A stretch of DNA of 64,000 nt from Pseudomonas sp. R76 (GCF_009834565.1 NZ_CP019428.1:1984001-2048000), one strand, 5' to 3'. Numbered from the stretch's first letter, positions 11,053 through 24,380 are shown. Program-made: numbers and translations. The notes: generated by a model not told the origin, from the sequence alone.

Positions 11053-12981
11053 TTACTGATCATCAAAATACCGCTCATGCCAATCCACCAGCGGCTGCGG
11101 TGAGTTGAGCTTCTGTCCGTAGATCACCGAATAAGACAGCACGTTCTGCACGTACTGACGGGTTTCGTCGAACGGGATACTTTCCACCCACACGTCGAAG
11201 CTCAGGTGGTCGGCACCGCGCAGCCACTGGCGCACGCGGCCGGGGCCGGCGTTGTAGGCGGCCGAGGCGAGTACGCGGTTGCCGTTGAACTGGCTGTGCA
11301 CCTGGCTCAGGTAGGCGGCGCCGAGCTGGATGTTTTTGTCCGGGTCCAGCACCTGGGCCGGGGAGGCCAGCGGGATGCTGAACTTGCGCGCGGTTTCCTT
11401 GGCGGTGCCGGGCATCAATTGCATCAGGCCACTGGCGCCAACGCCGGAGCGGGCGTCGTCCATGAACGCGCTTTCCTGGCGGGTGATGGCGAATACCCAG
11501 CTCGAATGCAAGCCACGCACCTTGGCTTCGCGCACCAGGGTGTCGCGGTGCGCCATCGGGAAGCGGATATCCAGGTCATCCCAATACTGCGCCTGGCTGA
11601 TGGTGCGGATCGCCGGGAAGTACCACTTCATGTCATAGGCCAATTTGGCCTGGGCGACCATTTCATCGCGGTTGAAGTGGCGGCTGACGTGATACCACTC
11701 GCGCCGGCCATCGACGATCTGGCCACGTGCATAGAACTCCAGCGCACGGCGTACACCGGGGGTGTTGCGGACCTTGTTGACCAGCGCCTGGCTCATGACC
11801 AGCGGTTTGTTTTTCAACTGATACGGCGCTTTGGAGCGATCCGCCGCCAGGAAGCCGTAAAAATCACGTTCCTGGGCGAGATTTTTGTACAGCACCAGCG
11901 GTTGCGGGTTCTTCGGCTCAGCCAGTTCCAGGCTGCGCGCCTGCCAGTAACGCCAGCGGTTGGTGGTCGCAAGGTCTTGTGGGAGTTTGCGGGTCAACTG
12001 GTAGGCATCTTCCCAGCGCGCCAGGCGCAACAGCAGGCGCAGGCGCCATTCTGAAACGGTGTTGTCACGCAGCTCGGGATCGTATTGGGTCATTACGTCC
12101 AATGCGCGCGGGTCATAGCGGCGAGCCAGGGTCAGGCCGATTTCGCGGGCGATCGACACTTTTTCGTCACGGGAGAAGTGCATGCTGCTGGCGTAACCGT
12201 CGAGCAGGGCCATGGCCTTGTCCGGGTCCTGGCGTGCCAGGCGGCGCAGACCCAGGCCTACGGCGTCGGACATGGCCTCGTTGGCCGGCAGGAAGCGCGA
12301 CGGGTCGCTGAGCATGTCGGGCTTTTGCGCCACGTCAACCATCAGGCGGCCTTGGGCGCCGAGGGTTGGCAGGGTTTTTACCAGGCTGTTGGCCAGCGCG
12401 TAGTTGCGCGCTTCGGCGGCGAGTTTGGCGCGATCCCAGATTTTCTGTTCGGTGAGTTGGCCATCGGCGGCCCACTGGCCGAAGGTGGCGTCACACGCGG
12501 CAGGCTGGGATTTACCGGTCAGCCAGAGTTTTTCGGTGGTCTTGTAGCCTTCGGCTTTGAGGTTGTGGGTGAGCTGGTATTGACCATGCAGGCAGTCCAG
12601 TTCGACGAAATTGAGTTTGGCATCGTAGTACTTTTCAAATGTCTGCCAGTCGCCACGGTCGGCCAGCCAGCGCAGCCAACGCAGTTTCATCCAGTTGGCC
12701 TGGGGCAGGTCGCCGTTTTTGGCGAGGAACTGTTCGATTTCCTCGTTGCTTGCGGTTTTCAGGCGCGCGGTCAGTTCGTCATAGGCCAGGTAGGGCGTCA
12801 GCGGGTAGTCGGCCAAGGCCTGGCTGTATTGCATGTACGGGCCGCTGTCGCCTTTGGCGAGGGCGCGTTTGGCTTCATCGTAATATTGACGTTGGGTGGT
12901 GAGGTCCACGGCCTGGGCGGATTGAACGGCGGTGGCGGAAAGAAGCAGGCAAGATAAAAAGTTGAAAAGGCGACTGCGCAT
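11053..12981 (-). CDS. slt: Soluble lytic murein transglycosylase Slt
   Basis: Periplasmic enzyme cleaving the MurNAc-GlcNAc bond of peptidoglycan with formation of 1,6-anhydro-MurNAc. The 642-residue length fits Slt70. The N-terminus MRSRLFNFLSCLLLSATAVQ is a signal peptide with probable cleavage at AQA; this start (12981) is preferred to one 16 codons upstream for that reason. A long alpha-superhelical U-domain follows, and the C-terminal SLT domain has the catalytic glutamate in ITRQESAFMDDARS followed by GLMQLMPGTA and the SAYNAGPGRV motif. Its muropeptide products feed the recycling route to which nagZ in this window belongs. Confidence 0.95.
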   Translation of the reverse strand: MRSRLFNFLSCLLLSATAVQSAQAVDLTTQRQYYDEAKRALAKGDSGPYMQYSQALADYPLTPYLAYDELTARLKTASNEEIEQFLAKNGDLPQANWMKLRWLRWLADRGDWQTFEKYYDAKLNFVELDCLHGQYQLTHNLKAEGYKTTEKLWLTGKSQPAACDATFGQWAADGQLTEQKIWDRAKLAAEARNYALANSLVKTLPTLGAQGRLMVDVAQKPDMLSDPSRFLPANEAMSDAVGLGLRRLARQDPDKAMALLDGYASSMHFSRDEKVSIAREIGLTLARRYDPRALDVMTQYDPELRDNTVSEWRLRLLLRLARWEDAYQLTRKLPQDLATTNRWRYWQARSLELAEPKNPQPLVLYKNLAQERDFYGFLAADRSKAPYQLKNKPLVMSQALVNKVRNTPGVRRALEFYARGQIVDGRREWYHVSRHFNRDEMVAQAKLAYDMKWYFPAIRTISQAQYWDDLDIRFPMAHRDTLVREAKVRGLHSSWVFAITRQESAFMDDARSGVGASGLMQLMPGTAKETARKFSIPLASPAQVLDPDKNIQLGAAYLSQVHSQFNGNRVLASAAYNAGPGRVRQWLRGADHLSFDVWVESIPFDETRQYVQNVLSYSVIYGQKLNSPQPLVDWHERYFDDQ

Positions 12982-13194
12982 GAGACGTCCGTGCAGAGAA
13001 ATCACGACTAGCACCGGCTCTGCCGACACTGATTGCCCCTAGCTTAGCCTTTTGCCAGCGACTGGTGAAAGGTTTGCCGGCCGGTTGGCAGAAGTTCATT
13101 GGAAATGTCCTTCAGAACGTGTCCATGGCGAAAATGCCGACCGCATCCCACCCTCAAGTCAGGTAGAATGCGCGCCCAGTTTTTGGAGAAGCGT

Positions 13195-15117
13195 ATGACC
13201 CTGCTCAAATTCAGCGATGTGTCCCTTGCTTTCGGCGCTATGCCGTTGTTGGACAAGGTGTCCTGGCAGATCGCCCGTGGTGAGCGGGTGTGCATCATCG
13301 GCCGCAACGGCACCGGCAAGTCCAGCATGATGAAGCTGGTCAAGGGCGACCAGAAGCCCGATGACGGCTCTGTTTGGCGCGCCCCGGGCCTGAAGATCGG
13401 CGAATTGCCGCAAGAATTGCCGGTGGCCGACGGACGGACAGTGTTCGACGTGGTCGCCGAAGGCCTCGACGGCGTTGGCGAGCTGCTCGCGCAATACCAT
13501 CACCTGGCGCAGAACTGCGTCACCGAGGAAGACCTGGACAAGCTGATGCACGTCCAGCAAGACCTCGAAGCCCGTGATGGCTGGCGCTTGCAGCAACTGG
13601 TCGACAGCACCCTGAGCCGCCTGCAACTGCCGGCCGACAAGACCCTCGCCGAGCTGTCCGGCGGCTGGCGTCGTCGCGTGCTGCTGGCCCAGGCGCTGGT
13701 GTCCGAGCCGGACCTGCTGCTGCTCGACGAACCAACCAACCACCTGGACATCGGCGCAATCGCCTGGCTTGAAGAAGCCCTCAAGGATTTCCAGGGCGCC
13801 GTGCTGTTCATCACGCACGACCGTTCCTTCCTGCAGAACCTGGCCACGCGCATCCTCGAACTGGACCGTGGCGGCCTGATCGACTGGAACGGCGACTACG
13901 CCAGCTTCCTGGTGCACAAAGAGGCCACGCTGGCCGCTGAAGAAACCGCCAACGCGCTGTTCGACAAAAAGCTGGCCCAGGAAGAAGTCTGGATCCGCCA
14001 GGGCATCAAGGCCCGTCGCACCCGTAACGAAGGCCGTGTACGCGCGCTGAAAGCCCTGCGGGTTGAGCGCAGCGAACGTCGCGAGCGCACCGGCAAGGCC
14101 AATATCCAGTTGGATACCGCCGATAAGTCGGGCAAGCAGGTGATGGTGCTGGAGAACGTCAGCTTCCATCACCCGGATGGCCCGTTCCTGATCAAGGACT
14201 TCTCGATGGTCCTGCAGCGCGGCGACCGTATCGGCCTGCTGGGCGCCAACGGCACCGGCAAGACCACCTTGCTCAAGCTGATGCTCAATGGCCTGCAACC
14301 GACCAGCGGCACCGTGGAAGAGGGCACGCGCATCGACGTGGCGTACTTCGACCAGTTGCGCCACCAGTTGGACCTGGAAAAAACCGTAATCGACAACGTC
14401 GCCGAAGGTCGCGACTTTATCGACATCGACGGCCAGAGCCGCCACGTGCTGAGCTACCTGGGCGACTTCCTATTCAGCCCGCAGCGTGCGCGGACGCCGG
14501 TCAAAGCCTTGTCTGGTGGTGAGCGTGCGCGCCTGCTGCTGGCCAAGCTGTTCAGCAAACCAGCCAACCTGCTGGTGCTCGACGAACCGACCAACGACCT
14601 CGACGTGGAAACCCTCGAGCTGCTGGAAGAGGTCTTGCTGACCTTCAACGGCACCGTGCTGATGGTCAGCCACGACCGGGCATTCCTCGACAACGTGGTC
14701 ACCAGCACCCTGGTCTTCGAAGGCGAAGGCAAGGTGCGTGAATACGTCGGTGGTTATCAGGACTGGCTGCGCCAGGGCGGCTCGCCGCGCCTGCTGGGCG
14801 TGACCGAGAGCAAGTCCGGCAAGGCCGACCTGACCTCGGCAGTGGTGGCGCCGGTTGCCGCTGCGGCGGCACCGGTTCAGGAAGCTGCGCCGTCTGCGAA
14901 GAAGAAGCTCAGCTACAAACTGCAGCGTGAACTGGAAGCCTTGCCGGGTGATATCGACGCCAAGGAACAGCAGATCGCGGCAGTAGAAGCAGAAATGGCT
15001 GACGCGGGTTTCTACCTGCGTCCGGCGGCGGAAACCGCCAAGGTCATCGCTTCCCTGGAAACGTTGAACCAGGAGCTGGAAGTGTTGGTTGAGCGTTGGG
15101 CTGAGCTGGATGCCTGA
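13195..15117 (+). CDS. uup: ABC-F ATPase Uup
   Basis: 640-residue cytosolic protein with two ABC domains and no membrane segments. Domain 1 has IGRNGTGKSSM and LSGGWRRRVLLAQAL with LLLLDEPTNHLD; domain 2 has LGANGTGKTTLL, LSGGERARLLLAKL and LVLDEPTNDLD. The C-terminus (from about residue 570) is Lys/Ala-rich then a coiled coil, the Uup DNA/ribosome-binding tail. Uup limits precise transposon excision and affects ribosome assembly or stalled translation. ATG at 13195 follows GGAG and gives the usual length. Divergent from slt. Confidence 0.94.
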   Translation: MTLLKFSDVSLAFGAMPLLDKVSWQIARGERVCIIGRNGTGKSSMMKLVKGDQKPDDGSVWRAPGLKIGELPQELPVADGRTVFDVVAEGLDGVGELLAQYHHLAQNCVTEEDLDKLMHVQQDLEARDGWRLQQLVDSTLSRLQLPADKTLAELSGGWRRRVLLAQALVSEPDLLLLDEPTNHLDIGAIAWLEEALKDFQGAVLFITHDRSFLQNLATRILELDRGGLIDWNGDYASFLVHKEATLAAEETANALFDKKLAQEEVWIRQGIKARRTRNEGRVRALKALRVERSERRERTGKANIQLDTADKSGKQVMVLENVSFHHPDGPFLIKDFSMVLQRGDRIGLLGANGTGKTTLLKLMLNGLQPTSGTVEEGTRIDVAYFDQLRHQLDLEKTVIDNVAEGRDFIDIDGQSRHVLSYLGDFLFSPQRARTPVKALSGGERARLLLAKLFSKPANLLVLDEPTNDLDVETLELLEEVLLTFNGTVLMVSHDRAFLDNVVTSTLVFEGEGKVREYVGGYQDWLRQGGSPRLLGVTESKSGKADLTSAVVAPVAAAAAPVQEAAPSAKKKLSYKLQRELEALPGDIDAKEQQIAAVEAEMADAGFYLRPAAETAKVIASLETLNQELEVLVERWAELDA

Positions 15118-15133
15118 GTGATTCAAGCGCATT

Positions 15134-15172
15134 AAAAAACCCGGTGTTCATTTACATGAACGCCGGGTTTTT
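15134..15172 (+). terminator. Rho-independent terminator after uup
   Basis: AAAAACCCGGTGTTCAT-ttac-ATGAACGCCGGGTTTTT, long stem with a single T-G wobble and a T-run. Confidence 0.88.
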
Positions 15173-15193
15173 CATATGAAATGCGAGTCAAAA

Positions 15194-15295
15194 TGTGGGA
15201 GGGCCTATGTGGGAGCCGGGCTTGCCCGCGATGCGGGCACCGCGGTGAGTCTGTAGGCCTGCGGTGATGCTATCGCAGGCAAGCCAGCTCCCACA
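15194..15295. repeat. REPIN-type inverted repeat 4
   Basis: GTGGGAGCCGGGCTTGCCCGCGATGCGGG ... GCTATCGCAGGCAAGCCAGCTCCCACA pair between uup and the convergent usp gene, with a partial extra GTGGGAG copy before it and CAGCTCGCAC after. Confidence 0.8.
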
Positions 15296-15328
15296 TAAGC
15301 CAGCTCGCACAGTTGATCTTCGTCAGTC

Positions 15329-15787
15329 TTACTTGTTGGTGTCTTTGACCAGCTTCACCGCCAGCACATCACACGGTGCGCCGTGCAGCACATCATTGGC
15401 GGTAGAACCCAGCAGCAGCGCGAGGCCGTGTCGGCCATGGCTGCCAACCACGATCAGGTCGCAAGCCTTTTCCTTGGCAAGATGGTGGATCTCCTGGCGC
15501 GGTTGGCCGTATGTGAGGTGGCAGTCGTCTTTTTGCAGATGCGGGTACTTGAGGATCAAGCGATCCAGGCGCTCTTTGGCCTGATCAAATTGTTGTTGCT
15601 GCAATTGGGAAAGGTCCATGGGCACGTCGCCACCAAAGGCCATCGCCATAGGCTCGACGATATGCACGAGTGACAGCTTGGCGCCGTTAGCGATTGCTGA
15701 AGCCTGCGCGCGCTTGATCACTGGGTCGCACTCTTCGGTCAGATCGACAGCGACCAGGATATGTTTGTAGGAATGTTCGTTGGGCAT
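15329..15787 (-). CDS. Universal stress protein, UspA family
   Basis: Single-domain Usp of 152 residues beginning YKHILVAVDLTEECDPVIKRA. Near the C-terminus VVGSHGRHGLALLLGSTAND carries the glycine-rich nucleotide-binding loop of the ATP-binding Usp class, followed by the HGAPCDVLAVK strand. Such proteins are cytosolic dimers induced by starvation or low oxygen; no regulator site was identified. A good ribosome-binding site GGAGG lies upstream of the ATG at 15787. It is divergent from the small gene at 15893. Confidence 0.92.
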   Translation of the reverse strand: MPNEHSYKHILVAVDLTEECDPVIKRAQASAIANGAKLSLVHIVEPMAMAFGGDVPMDLSQLQQQQFDQAKERLDRLILKYPHLQKDDCHLTYGQPRQEIHHLAKEKACDLIVVGSHGRHGLALLLGSTANDVLHGAPCDVLAVKLVKDTNK

Positions 15788-15892
15788 GGCGCGTTCCTCC
15801 AGGGGACTGCAATAGGTTCAGTATGGCTGGTTTCAAGCGGATGGGGTTGCGTCAGCTCAAACCCGCTCATCTAGAAATTCGGGAGTACACAT

Positions 15893-16330
15893 ATGACGGT
15901 CTGGATAGTGGTGTCAATCCTTCTGGTGGTTCTGAGCCCTCTGGCCTGGCTGCGCCCGTCGCGCCACCAGAGCGGGCGCATGGCCCTGCGGATGGAGGCG
16001 CGCCGCATCGGCCTGGCCATGCAACTGGCGCCGCAGGAGTGGCCGCACTGGCTCAAGCAGGAGCCGCCAAGCCCGTGCGCGCAGTATTGCCGGCCGCGAC
16101 GCGGGAGTGCGCCGGCCCTCTGGTGTTACTGGCAGTCGGAACCGGGGGTTTGGCTCAATCAGTGGCGCGAAGTGTGCGTCGATGAAAAGTTGTTGCCGCA
16201 TTTTGCGACGCTGCCGGACAACGTCTACAAGGTCGAGGCCGACAAGCAAATGATCGCCCTGTACTGGGGCGAGAAGGGCGAGGCGAGCGTCTTGCAAGCC
16301 ATCGATAAATTACTCAAAGCCCTGGCCTGA
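15893..16330 (+). CDS. Conserved hypothetical membrane-anchored protein (145 aa)
   Basis: Family without a function known to me. The N-terminus VWIVVSILLVVLSPLAW is a single transmembrane helix (residues 3-20), followed by a basic segment (RMALRMEARRIGLAMQ) and a soluble region with two tryptophan-rich stretches (QEWPHWLKQE and WCYWQSEPGVWLNQW). GGGAG precedes the ATG. Topology is probably N-in or N-out with a cytosolic basic linker; not resolvable here. Located upstream of the fadBA operon, in the position held by a hypothetical gene in related pseudomonads. Confidence 0.8.
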   Translation: MTVWIVVSILLVVLSPLAWLRPSRHQSGRMALRMEARRIGLAMQLAPQEWPHWLKQEPPSPCAQYCRPRRGSAPALWCYWQSEPGVWLNQWREVCVDEKLLPHFATLPDNVYKVEADKQMIALYWGEKGEASVLQAIDKLLKALA

Positions 16331-16356
16331 CGCCGGGTGGTAAAAGCCAGGCAATA

Positions 16357-16381
16357 AAAAGCCCGATATCATCATCGGGCT
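16357..16381 (-). terminator. Hairpin with upstream A-run (possible leftward or weak bidirectional terminator)
   Basis: AAAAAGCCCGAT-atcatc-ATCGGGCT; the A-run is on the left only, so a T-tract exists only for leftward transcripts. No leftward gene immediately to its right was found, so its role is unclear. Confidence 0.45.
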
Positions 16382-16647
16382 GGAGTTGGCCAGGCAGGCC
16401 GGTAATTCTGTGATTCACGCGTCGGATGTTCATCCAGGCGCACCAAGCTTGTCGCTAGCCTAGCGGCATATCCCATTCTGTACAGCCTTTTCCCACAAAA
16501 TTTCCATTATTGATTTCGTGAATAATTGAATATTGATGAATCACGGGCATGGGTGGGGGTTCTGAAATGACTGGAAAGTCGCGTTTTCCCTAGCCTTTCG
16601 AGCGATTGACAATTGCCCGGAATTGGATGAAGGTGGCGTACCCAAAT

Positions 16648-16661
16648 CAAACGGGCGTATG
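16648..16661. promoter_or_regulatory. Putative PsrA operator upstream of fadB
   Basis: CAAAC-GGGC-GTATG fits the PsrA box form (C/G)AAAC-N2-4-GTTT(G/C) with one mismatch in the right half. A further GTTTG lies 8 bp to the right (CGTTTG at 16669-16674). PsrA is known to repress fadBA in Pseudomonas until long-chain fatty acids relieve it, and psrA is in this window. Confidence 0.5.
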
Positions 16662-16823
16662 AATTGAGCGTTTGTCTGTCAGACCGCTCATACAGAACCC
16701 CGACTAGCGCATTGGCGGGTGTGCCTGGCGGATTGGCGTGAACATTGAGCAAATCTTCAATGTCCAACCAGAGGCCAGCGTCCAGTGTGTACTGTTCAGC
16801 TTCCATATCGTGGAGATCAGTTG

Positions 16824-20176
<3,353 letters not shown>

Positions 20177-20194
20177 GCGTTGAGTTGACGGAAG

Positions 20195-20219
20195 CCGGGG
20201 CCCAGTGCCCCGGTTTTTG
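20195..20219 (+). terminator. Rho-independent terminator of fadBA
   Basis: CCGGGGC-ccagt-GCCCCGG stem followed by TTTTTG TTTTTT. Confidence 0.92.
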
Positions 20220-20273
20220 TTTTTTGGAATTTTTAATATTTTTTTTTAACAAATTTTGTAAGAGGGCCAGAGC

Positions 20274-20510
20274 ATGAAAGTCGAACCAGGGCTCTACCAA
20301 CATTATAAGGGGCCGCAGTACCGCGTTTTTAACGTGGCACGGCACTCTGAAACGGAAGAAGAAGTGGTGTTTTACCAAGCACTGTATGGCGATTACGGCT
20401 TTTGGGTGCGCCCTTTGAGCATGTTCCTGGAGACCGTCGAAGTTGACGGCGAGCAGGTCCCGCGCTTTGCTTTGGTCCAAGTCGAACCCAGTCTTTTTTC
20501 AGGGCAATAA
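20274..20510 (+). CDS. DUF1653 family protein
   Basis: 78-residue protein matching the DUF1653 pattern: N-terminal VEPGLYQHYKGPQYRV, central ARHSETEEEVVFYQALYG and YGFWVRPLSMFLE. The family is a small beta-rich SH3-like fold, widespread and of unknown function. GAGGG precedes the ATG. It lies between fadBA and topA in the same orientation, as in related pseudomonads, after an AT-rich stretch that may carry its promoter. Confidence 0.88.
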   Translation: MKVEPGLYQHYKGPQYRVFNVARHSETEEEVVFYQALYGDYGFWVRPLSMFLETVEVDGEQVPRFALVQVEPSLFSGQ

Positions 20511-20624
20511 CGGCGGGCCGCGCAGAATGCTGCGCTTGACCTCACCTTGTTGCCACTATATATAGCGTTGCCGCGACAGGCGCCAACTGCCTTTCACTTC
20601 TCGAATTCAGGAATTTTCCGATCC

Positions 20625-23246
20625 ATGGGCAAATCGCTGGTCATTGTGGAATCCCCGGCTAAGGCCAAGACCATCAACAAGTACTTGGGTAACGAGTACG
20701 TGGTGAAGTCGAGTATCGGCCATATCCGAGACCTGCCCACCAGCGGTTCGGCTAGCGCCAGCAAGGAGCCTGCCGCCAAGCGCGGCAAGGCGGCTGCGGG
20801 CGAAGGTCCGGTGCTCACCCCTAAAGAGAAAGCGCGCAAGCAGCTGGTCTCGCGTATGGGTGTGGACCCGGAACATGGCTGGAAGGCCAAGTACGAAATC
20901 CTTCCTGGCAAGGAAAAGGTCATCGAAGAGCTGCGTCGGCTCGCCAAAGATGCTGACACCATCTATCTCGCGACGGACTTGGACCGCGAAGGGGAAGCCA
21001 TTGCCTGGCACCTGCGGGAAGCCATCGGCGGTGATGACAGCCGCTACAAGCGCGTGGTGTTCAACGAAATCACCAAGAAAGCCATCCAGGAAGCCTTCTC
21101 CAAGCCGGGCGAGCTGGACATCGACCGTGTAAACGCCCAGCAGGCCCGTCGTTTCCTCGACCGCGTCGTGGGCTACATGGTTTCGCCACTGCTGTGGGCG
21201 AAGATCGCCCGTGGCTTGTCCGCCGGCCGTGTGCAATCGGTTGCGGTAAAACTGGTGGTGGAGCGCGAGCGCGAGATTCGTGCGTTCAACCCCGAAGAAT
21301 ATTGGGAAGTCCACGCTGACCTCGGCACTGCCAAAGGCGCCAACGTGCGCTTTGAAGTGGCTCGCGAGAAAGGCGAGGCCTTCAAGCCGCTGAACGAAGC
21401 CCAGGCCATGGCCGCGCTGGAAAAGCTCAAGGCTTCCAGCTACAGCATCGTCAAGCGCGAAGACAAACCGACCAGCAGCAAGCCGTCGGCACCGTTCATC
21501 ACCTCCACCCTGCAGCAGGCCGCGAGTAACCGCCTGGGCTTCGGGGTGAAGAAAACCATGATGATGGCCCAGCGTCTGTACGAAGCCGGCTACATCACTT
21601 ATATGCGTACCGACTCCACCAACCTGTCGCAAGACGCGGTGGCGATGGCGCGGACTTATATTGAAAGCGAGTTCGGCAAGAAGTACCTGCCGGAGAAGCC
21701 GAACGTCTACAGCAGCAAAGAAGGCGCGCAGGAGGCTCACGAAGCGATTCGTCCTTCCGACGCCAACACCGAGCCAAGCAAGCTGAGCGGCATGGAGCGC
21801 GACGCTGAGCGCCTCTACGAGCTGATCTGGCGCCAATTCCTGGCCTGCCAGATGCTGCCGGCGCAATACCTGTCTACCACCGTCAGCGTGGGCGCTGGCG
21901 ACTTCGAGCTGCGTGCCAAGGGCCGTATCCTCAAGTTCGACGGCTACACCCGCGTGATGCCGCAAATCGCCAAGCCTGGCGACGACGATGTGCTGCCGGA
22001 CATGGCCCAGGGCGACACGCTGAAGCTGATCAAGCTCGACCCGTCCCAGCACTTCACCAAGCCTCCGGCGCGTTATTCGGAAGCGAGCCTGGTGAAAGAG
22101 ATGGAAAAACGCGGTATCGGTCGTCCTTCGACCTACGCGGCGATCATTTCCACCATCCAGGACCGCGGCTACGTTGCGCTGCACAACCGTCGTTTCTACT
22201 CGGAAAAGATGGGCGACATCGTCACCGAGCGCCTGTCCGAGAGCTTCTCTAACCTGATGGACTACGGCTTCACCGCCGGCATGGAAGAGAACCTCGATGA
22301 CGTAGCCCAGGGCGAGCGCGACTGGAAAAACGTGCTGGATGAGTTCTACGGCGACTTCAAAAAGAAACTCGAAGTGGCCGAAAGCCCTGAGAGCGGCATG
22401 CGTGCCAACCAGCCGGTGATGACTGACATCCCGTGCCTGACCTGCGGCCGCCCGATGCAGATTCGTACCGCGTCCACCGGCGTGTTCCTGGGTTGCTCGG
22501 GCTACAGCCTGCCGCCGAAAGAGCGCTGCAAGGCCACCGTCAACCTGGTGCCGGGCGACGAAATCGCTGCTGACGACGAGGGTGAGTCTGAGTCGCTGGT
22601 ACTGCGTGGCAAGCACCGTTGCCCGATCTGCAGCACGGCGATGGACGCTTACCTGCTCGACGAGAAGCACAAGTTGCACATCTGCGGTAACAACCCGGAT
22701 TGCGACGGCTACGAGATCGAAGAGGGCAGCTACCGTATCAAGGGCTATGAAGGCCCGAGCCTGGAATGCGACAAGTGCGGCAGTGAGATGCAGCTCAAGA
22801 CCGGCCGTTTCGGTAAGTTCTTCGGTTGCACCAACCCGACGTGCAAGAACACCCGCAAACTGCTGAAAAGCGGTGACGCGGCGCCGCCGAAGATGGACCC
22901 GGTGAAGATGCCTGAGCTCAAGTGCGAGAAGGTCAACGACACCTACATCCTGCGCGACGGCGCTTCGGGGTTGTTCCTGGCAGCCAGCCAGTTCCCGAAA
23001 AACCGCGAGACCCGTGCGCCGTTGGTGCTGGAAATCGTGCCGCACAAGGACGAGATCGATCCGAAGTACCACTTCCTGTGTGAAGCGCCGAAGAAGGATC
23101 CTGACGGTCGCCCGGCCGTGATCCGCTACAGCCGCAAAACCAAGGAGCAGTACGTGCAGACCGAAGTGGACGGCAAGCCTACGGGCTGGAAAGCCTTCTA
23201 CGACGGCGGCAAGTGGAAGGTCGAGGACAAGCGCCAGGGCGCTTGA
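20625..23246 (+). CDS. topA: DNA topoisomerase I (type IA)
   Basis: 873-residue enzyme relaxing negative supercoils. The TOPRIM domain starts at [17 protein letters not shown] and includes the metal site [15 protein letters not shown]; the active-site tyrosine is in [17 protein letters not shown]. The C-terminal third has three four-cysteine zinc ribbons ([11 protein letters not shown]..., [11 protein letters not shown]..., [11 protein letters not shown]...GCTNPTC) and a final region resembling the extra non-zinc topoisomerase ribbon. A Lys/Ala-rich insert ([20 protein letters not shown]) follows the first motif, a common feature of Pseudomonas TopA. ATG at 20625 matches the family start [13 protein letters not shown]. 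Confidence 0.97.
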   Translation: MGKSLVIVESPAKAKTINKYLGNEYVVKSSIGHIRDLPTSGSASASKEPAAKRGKAAAGEGPVLTPKEKARKQLVSRMGVDPEHGWKAKYEILPGKEKVIEELRRLAKDADTIYLATDLDREGEAIAWHLREAIGGDDSRYKRVVFNEITKKAIQEAFSKPGELDIDRVNAQQARRFLDRVVGYMVSPLLWAKIARGLSAGRVQSVAVKLVVEREREIRAFNPEEYWEVHADLGTAKGANVRFEVAREKGEAFKPLNEAQAMAALEKLKASSYSIVKREDKPTSSKPSAPFITSTLQQAASNRLGFGVKKTMMMAQRLYEAGYITYMRTDSTNLSQDAVAMARTYIESEFGKKYLPEKPNVYSSKEGAQEAHEAIRPSDANTEPSKLSGMERDAERLYELIWRQFLACQMLPAQYLSTTVSVGAGDFELRAKGRILKFDGYTRVMPQIAKPGDDDVLPDMAQGDTLKLIKLDPSQHFTKPPARYSEASLVKEMEKRGIGRPSTYAAIISTIQDRGYVALHNRRFYSEKMGDIVTERLSESFSNLMDYGFTAGMEENLDDVAQGERDWKNVLDEFYGDFKKKLEVAESPESGMRANQPVMTDIPCLTCGRPMQIRTASTGVFLGCSGYSLPPKERCKATVNLVPGDEIAADDEGESESLVLRGKHRCPICSTAMDAYLLDEKHKLHICGNNPDCDGYEIEEGSYRIKGYEGPSLECDKCGSEMQLKTGRFGKFFGCTNPTCKNTRKLLKSGDAAPPKMDPVKMPELKCEKVNDTYILRDGASGLFLAASQFPKNRETRAPLVLEIVPHKDEIDPKYHFLCEAPKKDPDGRPAVIRYSRKTKEQYVQTEVDGKPTGWKAFYDGGKWKVEDKRQGA

Positions 23247-23266
23247 TCGACTACGCTGCGAAATAC

Positions 23267-23296
23267 AAAGGCCGCCTGTTCAGGCGGCCTTTTTTT
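23267..23296 (+). terminator. Rho-independent terminator of topA
   Basis: AAAGGCCGCCTG-tt-CAGGCGGCCTTTTTTT. Confidence 0.93.
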
Positions 23297-23373
23297 GCGC
23301 TTGCAGGAAACTTGGCTGATCCGTGACACTGTTCAGCCAGCATCACGCTTATTTCGTTGTGGAGACTGCCGTT

Positions 23374-23895
23374 ATGGCCAACGAACTCTATACCCGTACC
23401 AACCAGAAAATTTACTTCGCGGGTTTGTCTCTGGAAGCCCTTGGCCGCGCCGAGGAAGGGAAAGAGATGAATGCCATCGCGCTGGTGCAGGCGGGACGTG
23501 AGGCTGCATTGTTCCACCTCTATGGCGCCCTGCTGGGGCTGTGCCATGAAATCGCCGGGTTCTACCGTTTACCCCAGGCTGGCTCGCCGCGTGCGGAAAT
23601 GATCATGAACCGCGAAGTGCTCGACAGCATGGCGATTCCCGAGTTGGCTGAGCTGGTGGAAATGGCCCAGAGCCCCGACAGCTGGGTCGCCCGCTTGCTC
23701 AAGGCGCATGCCGACATGTTCCAGCCGCCACGCGTGCCGCATGTGCCCAAGGGTGATGTGACACAGCCGCTGATCGTCGCTGTTGCACTGGAAGAGGATG
23801 AGCCCAAGCCATTGAGCCGTGAAGAGCTGGAGAGCTGGCGGCAGGAGCTGAAGAAGATGGCGTTGCGATTTCGGGAAGGCTTGAACGAGTGTTGA
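23374..23895 (+). CDS. DUF6586 family conserved hypothetical protein
   Basis: 173-residue soluble helical protein conserved in Pseudomonas next to topA and lexA; function unknown. Recognisable stretches are ANELYTRTNQKIYFAGLSLE and EMNAIALVQAGREAALFHLY near the N-terminus, and a C-terminal helix LSREELESWRQELKKMA. The ATG at 23374 follows GGAGA; an in-frame start 17 codons upstream would place the ribosome-binding site inside the gene. A REP pair follows. Confidence 0.8.
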   Translation: MANELYTRTNQKIYFAGLSLEALGRAEEGKEMNAIALVQAGREAALFHLYGALLGLCHEIAGFYRLPQAGSPRAEMIMNREVLDSMAIPELAELVEMAQSPDSWVARLLKAHADMFQPPRVPHVPKGDVTQPLIVAVALEEDEPKPLSREELESWRQELKKMALRFREGLNEC

Positions 23896-23914
23896 AGCGG
23901 TGTCGCTGAACAAA

Positions 23915-24003
23915 TGTGGGAGCTGGCTTGCCTGCGATAGCGGTGGGTCAGCTTGCTGGTGATTGACTGATACATCGCCATCGCAGGCAAGCCAGCTCCC
24001 ACA
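23915..24003. repeat. REPIN-type inverted repeat 5
   Basis: TGTGGGAGCTGGCTTGCCTGCGATAGC and its inverse around a 35-bp spacer, between two co-directional genes. Confidence 0.85.
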
Positions 24004-24121
24004 CTGATAGCTGCATTCCCGACAGCACCATTCATCAAGCCGTAAAGAAACCCGTGCAGATCCTCAACGAGGCTGGGTGGATGACTGATATAATCCGGCC
24101 TTTCGTGGAGAACAGACTTTT

Positions 24122-24355
24122 ATGCCAACGTCCTTTCTGGAAATTGTTGAATTGCCTGACGGCCGAATCGAGCTACGCCGGGCTGAGGACGAGGGTTCTC
24201 TGGTTATTTTGGATTTTTCCGAAGACGCAAAAGCGTTCCTGCAAGGCCAGCACGTGGAAGTGGCAAAAGCCATGTTGAGCGTCGGTGTGCAGATGGCGGG
24301 TCGCCTGGCAGAAGGCGAGCCGGAGAAGGACGAGGGGCCGCGGGTTCTTCACTGA
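24122..24355 (+). CDS. Conserved hypothetical protein (77 aa)
   Basis: Small protein conserved between topA and sulA in pseudomonads. Sequence starts PTSFLEIVELPDGRIELRRA and continues VILDFSEDAKAFLQGQHVEVAKAML, a beta-hairpin then helix pattern; the C-terminus is charged. GGAG lies ahead of the ATG, which follows a possible TATAAT at 24088-24093. Converges on sulA with 25 bp between. No function known. Confidence 0.78.
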   Translation: MPTSFLEIVELPDGRIELRRAEDEGSLVILDFSEDAKAFLQGQHVEVAKAMLSVGVQMAGRLAEGEPEKDEGPRVLH

Positions 24356-24380
24356 GTATCAGCAAACCCGCCGCATCCCA

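Larger units (their letters stand above)
16331..16823. other. Long intergenic/leader region upstream of fadB
   Basis: Nearly 500 bp without a convincing gene. It holds a hairpin at 16357-16381 (AGCCCGAT...ATCGGGCT) whose T-run faces left, so it would stop leftward transcription, and a PsrA-like site at 16648-16661. The only open frame (99 codons, opposite strand) has no family resemblance. The promoter of fadBA is expected here. Confidence 0.6.

Noticed and set aside
16507..16806. 99-codon frame on the minus strand upstream of fadB
   Set aside because: No ribosome-binding site, no family resemblance, and it covers the expected fadBA promoter and PsrA site.
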